Origin: Globodera rostochiensis
Lineage: Eukaryota; Nematoda; Chromadorea; Rhabditida; Heteroderidae
Assembly: GCA_018350325.1 (NCBI GenBank)
Contig: JAEVLN010000002.1
Span: 5,501,456-5,565,455, forward strand
DNA: 64,000 nt
Direction of reading: 5' to 3'
Positions 1-9,649 of the stretch are shown in pieces. The translations under genes and the position numbers were made by a program. The notes beneath the pieces are model-generated. The model was not told where the DNA came from, did no database searches, and worked only from the letters and a program-made list of their open reading frames with translations. Position 1 is the first letter of the stretch, and each line of letters opens with the position of its first letter.

Positions 1-252
1 CCTAGAGTGTTTGAAATCTAGCAAACTTTGGAAAATAATAAAATCCAATAAAATTATAATTTGCTAAATCAATCACAAATAAATTCTTTATATTTTTAAT
101 TTATTGTAATTATAAAATTTTTAAAAATATACTTTTTAAATTAGGGTTTACGAACTTTAAAATGCCAAAGATAAAAAAATGCTTAGCTGTCTTTAATGTA
201 TGTTTGTATATTTGAAAAATAGTTAATTTGAAAAATTAAAAAGCTGTCTTCA

Positions 253-556
253 ATGCAAATCAGATTCCGCGATAAAAAACATGAAAGCTCATTTATCCGA
301 AAATCGGTGGTGAAGCGCGGCGCGGGCCAGCCGAATTGCTCAACGCAGAACCTCACCACAAAACGATATCATAAAAAAATATTATAAAATATTGTAAAAT
401 AATGATAGCGTAAAGATGATTTTTGGTCCAGGCGGCGGTTTCGACATCACCCCCCCCCACTCCCAAGGGGGAAAAATTTTGGGGGGTGTGGGCCATTGGC
501 TCACCTGCCGCTTGGCATTGTCCGACTTACGTCGAAGTAAATGTTGCACCTCGTGA
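253..556 (+). other. GC-balanced island with two short plus-strand ORFs
   Basis: The island stands out from the AT-rich surroundings. An ATG at 253 opens 44 codons to a TAA at 385-387, giving a basic peptide. An ATG at 416 opens 46 codons to a TGA at 554-556 and runs through a C9 tract and a G-rich stretch. The minus strand of the second half carries donor-like GTAAGT and GTGAGC sites, so an exon on that strand is also possible. GC-balanced DNA lacks stops by composition, so openness is weak evidence. No family recognised. Confidence 0.2.
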
Positions 557-1381
557 AGGCCAAACGTAAATAAAATAAAATTTAAAGTGAAACAAAATCT
601 TAATTAAAATAAATAAAATAATTTAAAAAGCTAAATAAAATAAAAATGTGTAAGAGAAAAGGGACGAAAACCCAGCGCCAAAAATGAAGTAACAAATAAA
701 AAATCCAAAGTACAAAGCATAGCAGAAAATCTTTGACAAGTAAGTAGAAATAAAAACACCAAAAAATTGATTCAAATAAAATTTTAATATTTAATTAACT
801 TCAATTTAAATTGTTTAACAAAAATTATCTGTTAAAAAGACATATCGACAGCTGCAAAAACAGTTTAAGAATTAGCAAAAAACAGTCTTTTTAAACAAAT
901 TTTTTAATAAATGTTTTAATGCTTTGACAAAAAATAACTTTTAAAATGCAATAATAGTTAACTTGCCATAGTGCTTAAACGTGCTTATCTTCTGTCGTTT
1001 TTCGATAAGTAAGAAGTAACCCAAAACAAATTTTATATTAAAACAAACCGTTAATATTTAATTTTAATTAAAAGTCACTTAAACTTCAAATATAAAAATA
1101 CAATCTTCGACACTTTATTCGCTTTAAAAAGCGCAGCAGAGCGCCTTTTACAAAGTGTTGGCGGACAGCAGAAGCATTGTTTGTGCGTGTTACTTTTTTA
1201 ATATGTAAAGCAAAAAAGATAAATAATTTATCATGAAAAAGCTAAAATAAAATTTAATGCTCTTTATGAAAAGCAATGAAAAATATTATAAAGGATTTTT
1301 CGATAGATGTACGTGTAAAAAATTTAGGTCAAATATTATTAAACTCATCAAACTCATTTGCATCCAGCAACACCGTGTCCC
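557..1381. other. AT-rich spacer
   Basis: Mostly A-rich sequence. A GC-balanced patch around 1110-1200 is open in two plus frames, but nothing decides between them. No gene, repeat or RNA is supported here. Confidence 0.5.
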
Positions 1382-1496
1382 GACATTTGCACCCCAGACT
1401 TTTGCGCCCCGGATGCCTTTTTCGGACATTTGCGGCCCGACTTTTGCGGCCCCAGCCAAAATAAGACATTTGCGGCTCGACATTTGCCAATTTCCA
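1382..1496 (+). repeat. Left inverted-repeat arm with internal direct repeats
   Basis: At least five copies of a unit like GACATTTGCGGC, some with CTTTTGC in place of CATTTGC, followed by CCAATTTCC. The first and last units are the ones that match the right arm; the middle ones look like an amplified insert. Confidence 0.7.
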
Positions 1497-1707
1497 ATAT
1501 TTATAAATAACCAAATCAACTAAATTCAAATTTATGCACTTGCCTTGCTCAAGGCCCAACAAGAGCTTTGCTCTCTGACATCTCCAATCTTGATTTCTTA
1601 GTCAGGGAGTAGATACTGTAATGCATTTAAATTAAAGTGCAGCAAAATCGAATTTGCGGGATCCCGCGCGGGATTTAATCACATCTAAGGTGAAAAGCTA
1701 ACAGCAA

Positions 1708-2823
1708 TTATATTTTATTATTTGGCAATCTGGGAACAATAATAAGCATACCCATAAAAGAATGAGACAAACAAATATCAACCGTACCGAACAACTTAAG
1801 CATCCTTGTCTTTTTATTCTGTGAAGAAATCTGTTGACCTTGGCATTTGCGTTTAACGGGAGTCTCCAGTACCTTTTCCAACACAAACGAACGATTCATG
1901 AGTGCCAGATTGTCGACGGACGCAAAGATCGTCATGCACACATCTGAGATAATCAATAAGAGAAAGCAAAAAAAACAATTTCTTTAACCGTCAATTCTGG
2001 AATAACATTTAGCCAATTTCACTTGATCGTTCTGCTTTAATGCTCCAATTTTTTCCAAAATAGAAACGCCATGGACATATAAATCAGCTCGCTTGTTTTG
2101 CAGATCACCGACAACACATGCAAACATGTTATCAATTTGGACGAAAGAAGAAGCGAAATGCAGCTGATCTCTTAAAACTAAAACCATTCTTCTCTTTTAT
2201 CTCTTCCTTCCACACGTCCCCCCCCATACCCCTCCTTCCTCTCATCTTTCCTTTCTTTCTTTCCTATCCTTTCTTTCCTTCCTTCAAAAGGGTTGCATCT
2301 GGGCTAAAAATAAAAAACTTACGGTAAACGCCTCCAGAGAAAGTTGTTCTTCAAAATTTTGAGCTGATTGCACCTCGGCTGGGAGAACTTCAAATTTGGA
2401 ATTGGTTTTCACGACGAATTCGTAATCCAAGGAGTGTTGAAAAAAATTTTGCCATCGAATTTGTCAGAGAAGCGTTGTGCCTTTACAGGCGCAATTTTCA
2501 AAACCTAAAATCCAACAAAATTATAAAATTAACAATATAAAACATAAGCAGGTTACGTTTCCTAAAATGCACGCTTTCACCAACACATTTTGATTGGTCA
2601 GGTTTTTGAAAATCGTCACGGGAAACAACTCGCCTCCGGTACAAATCAACAGAACAGTGAGTTTTTTGTCAGATGGCAGTAGTCTCACTACCTGCCCTGT
2701 ACAAGACCTATACAAAAATTGGTACTAATATTAAATTATTAAAAGATGTAATTTTACGAAATAAACTTACCCCAAGTGCGAACCAAATGGTATGGCCTTT
2801 AGATCCTCCACTGAACTCAACAT
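1708..2823 (-). CDS. RPA70-like OB-fold DNA-binding protein, about five exons
   Basis: The product resembles the large subunit of replication protein A, which coats single-stranded DNA in the nucleus. Exon 1 is 2771-2823 (ATG at 2821-2823), exon 2 is 2557-2707, exon 3 is 2323-2504, exon 4 runs from about 2180-2200 to 1989, and exon 5 is 1943-1708. Introns of 63, 52 and 45 nt have GTAAG/GTAAC/GTTAA donors and AG acceptors, with phases that agree. Exons 2-3 read as one OB fold: a GELFPVTIF strand and a DYEFVV segment followed by a proline, as at the end of RPA DNA-binding domain A. Exons 4-5 could be a second OB fold (FVQIDNMFACVVGD, then VCMTIFAS). Exon 3 breaks frame at a run of seven T; one base is missing there, either a true frameshift or a homopolymer error. 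The intron 3 acceptor is unclear, and that intron is purine-rich on the sense strand. Similarity is judged by eye. Confidence 0.5.
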
Positions 2824-3235
2824 TTTAGGGTAAAATAATCAATCTCTCAACAAAAACATTATTAAGATTACAATGATAAACCCAACAAAATTTTCCTCAT
2901 AGTGAAAAGTCTTTTCAAAAAAGCAATGCAATATTTAGAAGATGAGCCAATCGATCCAATGACCGATCGTACGTCATAAAAAAAAAGGCTGCAATGAACA
3001 AATGAACGTAAACGACATAACAAAAAATTACTTTTCTTTTCTTTTCTTGTTTTCGCTGGGGCGCAAATAAGGATAAAAAAGGGCAACGCTTCATAACTAT
3101 TTCTTTTTACTCTATTTTCTCTTGTCTTTTCATTTCATTCCCGCACATCAATCACTCTCCAGCAAATGAGCAGCGAGTGACGAACGCGTCAGCGACGCGC
3201 GCGCCGCAGCGGGCATTCTCCTTGTGTATAAGGAT

Positions 3236-3283
3236 TGGAAATTGGCGAAATGTCGAGCCGCAAATGTCTGGGGTGCAAATGTC
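3236..3283 (-). repeat. Right inverted-repeat arm
   Basis: The reverse complement reads GACATTTGCACCCCAGA, then GACATTTGCGGC, then CGACATTTCGCCAATTTCC, matching both outer parts of the left arm at 1382-1398 and 1464-1496. Confidence 0.7.
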
Positions 3284-3860
3284 AACACAAACCTCTAACA
3301 TTTAATGTAAATATGAAAGGGTTCCAAATTTTAATTCTCGATAAAAAAATAGAATTAGTAAAATTGTGATAATCACAAGTGAATCAGATGGATGAGATTA
3401 TGGGTCGCGTAAACCGGATTTATATGTCCTTTGCTGGTCTTTTAAGTTTAGTTGCAAATTATTTATTGAAACTTTGAACATGTAGAAGGTACTAGTTAGT
3501 TAATTTATTTTTAAATCATGTTATGATATCTTTGCAAGCCAATTACTGAATATTAATGAGATTTTAATTATATTTTTCACATTTTGATTGCATTAATTTA
3601 AGTATTTTTATAAAACTATAAAACTTTTTTTGACATTATTTTTTAGTCACAATTATAAAATTTAATTTGAAGCTTCATTTTAAAAGATTTTTGCCTTTAA
3701 TGCTTTGAAATTCATAATATATCACCGCATTATTTAGAAAATTTTACTTTTTACATTAATTCTATCGAATGAGGCCCAAGATGGCCGCTGGCACCAGTAT
3801 TGAAATGTATTTTCTATTTGAATAACGAAATAAAAAATGAGCCGAACAAATTAAGTTGAG

Positions 3861-4056
3861 ATGGATACACCGTTTGTGAGACATCTGTCGGCAATGAACG
3901 GATGGAAAAAAGGTTGAAAAGCAGCAGCCAATGTTCAAAAAAGGCGTAACAGGCCCTGGCCTACAAATTGATGGTACAATAATTGTTGATCAGCGAAGTG
4001 AAGAAAAATTTTTGGCGGAGAAAATCAAATGTACAATTAAGAAAAATTTGATGATC
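3861..4056 (+). other. Coding-like island, two overlapping open frames
   Basis: An ATG at 3861 opens 18 codons, then the neighbouring frame stays open for 53 codons (3898-4056) with peptide signatures such as GVTGPGLQIDGTIIVD. The join could be a one-base frameshift or an unrecognised intron. The island sits on the A-rich strand, as most candidates here do. No family recognised; possibly an exon or a decayed gene. Confidence 0.25.
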
Positions 4057-4434
4057 TAAAATTAAAAAAAATTAAATAAATGTTTTAAATGGCGTTTTAA
4101 GACACGATTTCCGTGGATGAAAATTGATGGACATAAAGAAAAAGAAAATTGTTAATGCCAAAATTGCAAAATAAAGACTATGGCCAAACTTGTATATCGA
4201 ATATTAAAATAATGAGAAAATTAATTATAAATCAGTAAATGACCTGACCGGACAATTAGTAAAATTAGTATACGATGTTTCGTAATTTTACCAAATCAAA
4301 AATTAATCTTTGGCCATTAATAAAAATATCATACAATCCGTTAAAGTGCCCAATGAAAATTAATGACAGAGAAAAAATGAAGCCAAAATGCAACAATTAA
4401 TCATAAAAAAGGAAGAGATGAATAAAAAGAAAGA
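4057..4434 (+). other. A-rich spacer with a possible exon remnant
   Basis: A short frame near 4100-4200 reads a Cys/His-containing stretch interrupted by TAA. It faintly recalls a DM-type zinc module but lacks the needed cysteine spacing. Nothing else supported. Confidence 0.2.
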
Positions 4435-4502
4435 ATGTGGCAGTCCTACACACCCAATTGGGGGCTACTGCTGTTTCTTCTTGTGTCAAGTACCGCTCAA
4501 AA
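4435..4502 (+). CDS. Candidate first exon encoding a signal peptide
   Basis: ATG at 4435 starts 22 codons whose product has a typical secretory signal: a short polar start, then the hydrophobic core WGLLLFLLVSS followed by TAQ. The frame ends at a good splice donor, AA|GTATGT at 4503, in phase 2. A possible next exon begins after an AG near 4676 and would add about 25 residues including HVCGSG before a stop, but its acceptor is weak. Inferred role: start of a small secreted peptide. The later exons and the family are unknown. Confidence 0.35.
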
Positions 4503-4989
4503 GTATGTACAAATGTATTATAAATTAGAAAAGTAATGAAAATTCATTTGAATACAATAAAATATAATTGTGACAAATTGGAAACATTTTTTCAATTCAA
4601 AAACAAGTACAAAATTTAGATGACAGACTTTAGTACAAAATTGCAGAAAAAATCACAAAAATTGCCCTAAGTAGCACATTGGTGCGCTCCCGCCACCCAA
4701 ATTTGATCACTCGAATCCATGTGTGCGGCAGCGGACGCGCGATAATAATTAATTAATACATTTTAATATATGAATTTATAAAAAACAAAATTTTAACTTA
4801 AATAAATATGTTTTCACTAACTGCTTGGGGCTAGATGAATTTATAAATGAACAACTATCAAGCCAATGAATACTAAAATTTAGCCTTAAATTAAATAATA
4901 TTGTTAACATACATTAAATATATTATAAAATTTTTAATGAAAAATGTTACAATCTTTATTTAAAATTTGAAACTGTACAACTTCTTAAA

Positions 4990-5213
4990 ATGGCTTCAAC
5001 GACAGTTTTTAAAAATTTCCGGCAAATATCTGCTCAGTATTTAAGAAGTTGAAGTACATAAAAAATTGCTTCGATGAAGCACGTGAAGCTTTAAAACATT
5101 TTCGAAACATGAAGTGGAGCAAAGAATTTCGTCTAGGTAGCCTCCAATATATGACTCGATCGCCTCTCTGGTTATTTTTAGAATGGTTAACGGGGGATCA
5201 AGAATGGCATTAA
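4990..5213 (+). pseudogene. Broken or frameshifted coding-like segment
   Basis: ATG at 4990 opens 20 codons to a TGA at 5050. The adjacent frame is open for 66 codons (5013-5210) and ends at TAA 5211-5213, reading a helical segment containing FDEAREALKHFRNMKWSKEF. A one-base change near 5040 would join the two. Length without stops in AT-rich DNA argues for coding origin. No homology recognised. An intron in place of the frameshift is possible, for instance at a GTAGCC after the cited segment. Confidence 0.3.
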
Positions 5214-5219
5214 TATACG

Positions 5220-6890
5220 AGCAAAATGACTTAAAAGAAGCATGAAAATAGAATAAAGTCAGTCATATTGTAGATCATTTATTTAATAAATATTAAATTT
5301 ACTTCACAAACAGCTTCAAAAATTAATGGTTATTTTAACTAATTTTGTGTGATCAGAATCACTTTAAAGTCAAAACAACTAAAAGCAAAATTTAGCTAGA
5401 ACGTCCGATTCCTCTTGTTAAGTCTATGGAAATATGAGTTTAAATGGTTCTACATGTTTTACGTTTCCGATGAGCGGTTGAGGGCCACGGCCCTATGGTG
5501 CGGACAAAATGCCCGGGGGAAACCCTAATGCGTGGGCAAGAAAAAGCTGCGACTAACAATAAAAACTTTAAAATAAATAAAGTAAATTTTAATAAATTTA
5601 ATTTATCAAACATTTCTATGGCGCATTAGATTTTCATCAAAAAAATCTATCCAATATAAATTTTTAACTGTATTAGAGCAAAAGTTATATTTATTACAAT
5701 TGAAGTTTGTGAAAGTGTTCGAGTCCCCTGGCTATGCAACAGTGTCAATGATAATAAAAAATGAAAATTTTATATCAAAATCCAATTTAAAAAAAAAAAA
5801 ACAAATTTCAAAACAGCTCGAAACTAGTGAGAATTGAAAAAGAATAGGCTGAATATTTGGAAAAGAAAAATATTATTATTCCATCTAGCTTAAATTCTCC
5901 TTGATGCCCGTTTGTAAAAAATATTTAAAAATTAATAAACACAAAAAACATTAATCAAAAAGTGATTTGAGTTTTGCACAAATAAATGAAACATGTAAGA
6001 AGAAAGATACATGTAAAAACAAAGTAAAACGATAAAGATAAATTAATCAAATCCTCATTTCTAAATAAATTTAGTAATTTCCGTACTGTCCGACCCCTAT
6101 GGAGCATAACATTAAAAACGTCTGTCAAATGTAAAACCGCCACAAATGATGTGAACAACGCAAAGGCAGGTGTCTATACTTTTAAGGGAAAAACATGTAA
6201 GCCCGCTCGTGCGTTGGCGTTTTGCTAGTAAAATTTTTAAAAACTATTTTGTGCGTAATATAATAAATAAATTGATAAACATAATAAACTAAAGAAGTGA
6301 AAACTCCTAGTAAAAATATTAAACATTCTTGATCACTGTCGATTTAAAAAAAAAGAGGTTCCTTTTAACCAAAAATTAGAAAATTTAATTTTATCTATTC
6401 GAATGGTGTTGCTTACACAATGTAATCACTATTAGAGTAATTTAAACATGTCTATGATTGTTGCACGTTAACTTAACTAAAAGAAAGGTTTAAATTTATT
6501 CAAAACCAAATTACATCAAAAATTGTATTTGATAATTTTATTTTGCTAGGAATGTTAGAACGATACCTTAGTTAATAATTAAGATTTAATTTTTATTCGT
6601 TAGACTAAGTTGTTTAAAATATTTTGAAAAAACAACTCATTTTACAAATTTTATTAAAAAGTTTTAAACAAAAAAATAACGCTTAATAAAGATTAAAATT
6701 ATTTCTCTGAGACGGATTATAAACAAAAAAATTACGAAAAATATAATAAATAATACTACCAAATTATAATCATTATGAAGTTGGCGAGCCAATATAAAAA
6801 AGTCCAGGATTAAACTTAATTAAAAAATGGAAACGCTTCGGGGGTTGTTAACAAAAGTCTAAATTTCCGATATTTAAAAAAATTTCATTC
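5220..6890. other. AT-rich spacer with one GC-rich island
   Basis: The island at 5457-5535 includes the palindrome AGGGCC-AC-GGCCCT and a CCCGGG run and could be a piece of a dispersed repeat. A minus-strand 67-codon frame at 5955-6158 starts in balanced sequence but degenerates into a hydrophobic AT-rich tail. No convincing gene. Confidence 0.4.
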
Positions 6891-6896
6891 AAGGGT

Positions 6897-6919
6897 CGGC
6901 GGTGCCAATAGGCGCGCCG
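6897..6919 (+). repeat. GGCGGTGCC hairpin, copy 1
   Basis: CGGCGGTGCC, loop AATA, GGCGCGCCG forms a stem with one G-T pair and a bulge. Two related hairpins follow at 7095-7110 and 8401-8422, each in an AT-rich context with T/A-rich flanks. Confidence 0.5.
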
Positions 6920-7094
6920 GGGAATTTTTTTAAATTTTATGGAATTTGTTAAGAAATGGTACAAAACTGCAAAAATTAGTCAACTTTAGGCTTTTGTTGG
7001 TAGTTCGGGAAAAAGATTGGATGTTTAAAAGAAGAGCAACCAAAATTTTTAAAATACAGAAATTTATTTATTTTAGGAATGGAGTCTGTCAGGC

Positions 7095-7110
7095 GGTGCC
7101 GACAGGCGCC
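7095..7110 (+). repeat. GGCGGTGCC hairpin, copy 2
   Basis: GGTGCC, loop GACA, GGCGCC. The six-base-pair stem has a G-T wobble at the same place as copy 1. Confidence 0.5.
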
Positions 7111-8400
7111 ATTGGAGACATTTTTACAAAAATTGGCTATCTTTTTTAAAAAAATTAAAGGAAATATTCAAAAAGATATGATGAATTTTTTTCAAAAATT
7201 TTTTTTCCTAAATGTTGATAATGTTAATCAATTTAAAAGCTGATTACAGAGAGCAATTAAAACACTTTGTTAAACTAAACTAAACCCAAAGGGTTGAGTA
7301 TTCTAAACTTTAATTTTGATTTGGTGGTTTTTTTAAATTTTTTTTTTATTTAATTTTTATAGATTTAATTATTTGGTTAATAAATTTATAAAGTATAAAA
7401 ATTTAAAGGATGTAATTTTATTTAATTTTAAAAATAATTTAAATACTTAAAAGCCCATGCAAGAATAAGCCTTGTTAATAAAAATTTGAATATCTAACAA
7501 ATTAAAAAAAAAATTTATTAATAAACCATCGCCTCCAGGATTTGTTCAAGCGATTCAGCAGGAAGCAGATGGACTGAGACAAGACCACAAATTGACAATA
7601 AAACATAAACAGAACAAGTAACATTAAATGTAATAAAAAATTTAACAATGCTTTTTATTTAAAGTAAAAAAATATTTCTATTCATACAACGACCCTTTTC
7701 AATGCTAAATGTAGAGAGTGCTAAATAAAACTACTTTTTCTATTTTCCCAACCACCAAAAAATAATGGTTCTCACTTCAACGACAGAGGCACCTTTTGTC
7801 TCAGCAATCATAGGCATTTTCAAACAAAGTTAAATAAAAAAGCAAAAAAAATTATAAATTAAGACTATCAAAATAAAAAATATTGTGTTAAGAAACAAAA
7901 AATAATAATTTACACACTACGAAACAACATTATTCCTGCTGAAAATATATGCAAATCAAAATTATTTACTTTTTTGAGCTTTTAAAAATTTTCTTTGAAT
8001 TTTGACCGAGTTAATAGTCGGGACCTGGGATGGGAGCCGACGCCTTCAAAAATTTCGGAAGTTTTAAAAAATCTTCTTAAATATGTTGCCTTGACTTTAA
8101 TAAATCAATTTGCGAATTAAAAACATTAAAACAACAACAACAAGTAGCAAGTTTGATTGAAAAAAATAAGTTTTTGAATTTTTTCAATTTGAGGTTCATA
8201 AATTCCTGAAATTGAAAATTTTAGGCCTTTTTTATTAGGGGTTTTGTTGGGGGGACAAGCGGCACCGCAGGGAAACGAATTTTCAAAAAAAAGTCAATTT
8301 TTTAGGAGTATTTTTGGGTTTTATTGCTTTTTTAAAAGCAAATTAGTCAGCAATACAGGGTGAAAATTTTGTTTCACTTTTTGAGGTGGGGGAGGGGGGT
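7111..8400. other. AT-rich spacer
   Basis: A plus-strand frame at about 7530-7620 is open through balanced sequence and may be an exon. At 8240-8280 the sequence GCGGCACCGC is the reverse complement of the neighbouring hairpin motif. Otherwise featureless A-rich DNA. Confidence 0.35.
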
Positions 8401-8422
8401 GGCGGTGCTGGTAGGCGCCGCC
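8401..8422 (+). repeat. GGCGGTGCC hairpin, copy 3
   Basis: GGCGGTGCT, loop GGTA, GGCGCCGCC pairs along all nine positions if G-T pairs are allowed. The wobble pattern fits a folded single strand better than plain DNA symmetry. Confidence 0.5.
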
Positions 8423-8429
8423 GAGTAAA

Positions 8430-9340
8430 TTTTGAATTTTGACTTGATTTGTTAAGAGATTTGCAACCAAGGATTCTATTTATTTGCCGAGTTTTTGTTT
8501 CATATTTAAAATGTTATAATTTTTATGATTAAAATAAAATTTATATTAATGTCAATAATTCCATTCTATGGTGACACCTTTTTTAGTCACAACATTTTGC
8601 AATAACGAAATTGTTTATTGACATTAAGGTGCATAAATAAATAGACTTAGATAATTTTCATCGTTTTTTTATTTATCATTAATGTTATTAATATTTGCAC
8701 AAAATATTTATTATTTTTGTTTTTTAAAATCTTTTATTGTTTTAATTTTTATTTTTTCTCTCTTTAATTCTCAAATTCTGGTGAAAACCCGTAAACAGTG
8801 CCTCAAATAACCCAATCCACTCCCTTTGATTCGTGTTAAAATTATTATTAGCTAATATTTTTTAAAAGAAATATTTGCTTATTCGTTTTTTATTTCTCGT
8901 TTTCTTTTTGTTCTTTGACATAACCGGCGAAAACAGAAAATATATTTTAGGTTTACAATTTCTTTTTATTAGCATTTTAGTGTAAGTTTACAACTGATAG
9001 AATATAGTGTTTATATTATTGGGTTTGCGTATATTTATCTGGGAATTTATAACATATTAATTGATTTTAATGTTGTGCCTTCTTCTGTGTATTTGTACTA
9101 TGCGTTATTTTGTTATTTATTTATTTTTTTATGTGCTCATCTCTTCATGTTATTACATTGTTTAACAAATATATTTACAATGTAAATCACATCTTTTTAG
9201 GATAATATTGTTTCATTAACACAACACAACACGGCACTATAAGCAGATTTGTGAGATTTGTTTCTTTGTGAGCAGTGAACCATTTTGCATTAGAAAGTAA
9301 TAAATATTCGTAATTATAAATTGTGCATTCTGATAAAACA
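8430..9340. other. AT-rich spacer, T-rich on the plus strand
   Basis: No open frame or repeat of note. The sequence changes from T-rich to A-rich on the plus strand near 9.3 kb. Confidence 0.5.
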
Positions 9341-9343
9341 AAT

Positions 9344-9412
9344 CCTCTTTTGGACGAAAAGGCTATAAAAAACCCTGTGATAAATGTCTGAATTGCAATG
9401 CAATGTTTAAAA
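9344..9412 (+). pseudogene. Half zinc-finger repeat, copy 1
   Basis: About 60 bases match the segment at 9557-9617 at roughly 85 percent. It encodes PLLDEK, then, after a one-base shift in the A run, PCDKCLNCNAMF. C-x2-C-x3-F is the first half of a C2H2 zinc finger. The histidine half is absent. Confidence 0.35.
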
Positions 9413-9550
9413 TTAATTAAAACAAAAATATATTTATGAACAATTTTTAATTAAAAAATAATAAAATTTAACTCATTACAACGCTATCAAAAAAATATGG
9501 ATATAATAACTTTAATTTTTAAAAAGTGAGTAAATCAATTTTGGTTTAAA

Positions 9551-9643
9551 ATGGCTCCTCTTTTGGACGAAAAGACAATAAAAAAAACCTGTTATAAATG
9601 TCAGTATTGCAATTTCATATTCAATTTAATAAAAAATAAATAA
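9551..9643 (+). CDS. Small ORF with half zinc-finger, copy 2
   Basis: ATG at 9551 opens 30 codons to TAA 9641-9643: MAPLLDEKTIKK, then CYKCQYCNFIF. The C-x2-C-x3-F pattern matches the start of a classical zinc finger, but no histidines follow, so it cannot bind zinc as a full C2H2 finger unless the rest lies on another exon. Its twin lies 211 bases upstream. Likely one exon of a larger or decayed gene. Confidence 0.3.
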   Translation: MAPLLDEKTIKKTCYKCQYCNFIFNLIKNK

Positions 9644-9649
9644 ACATTC

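Larger units (their letters stand above)
1382..3283. mobile_element. Foldback-like element with GACATTTGC arrays at both ends
   Basis: The left end (1382-1496) is an array of GACATTTGC/GACTTTTGC units. The right end (3236-3283) reads as its reverse complement over about 48 bases, apart from a block of about 66 bases of extra units present only on the left. Terminal inverted repeats made of short direct repeats are the hallmark of foldback elements. The interior holds the multi-exon RPA-like gene at 1708-2823. A shorter element with related ends lies at 43427-43612. No clear target-site duplication is visible, so the boundaries are approximate. Two independent solo repeats flanking a host gene is the alternative. 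Confidence 0.55.

Noticed and set aside
3773..3800. CAAGATGGCCGC as a YY1-like regulatory site
   Set aside because: Single short match without context; expected occasionally by chance.
4110..4215. DM-domain-like reading (GHKEKENC, stop, CQNCK, MAK)
   Set aside because: Interrupted by a stop, lacks the first cysteines, and the spacing to the MA motif is wrong.
5716..5740. tRNA-like B box (GTTCGAGTCCC)
   Set aside because: No A box or cloverleaf could be found upstream at the right distance.
7740..7817. Minus-strand 25-codon ORF containing AETKGASVVEV, like the C-terminal motif of sugar transporters
   Set aside because: A six-residue resemblance in a very short frame, on the strand opposite to its neighbours, with no membrane segments upstream.
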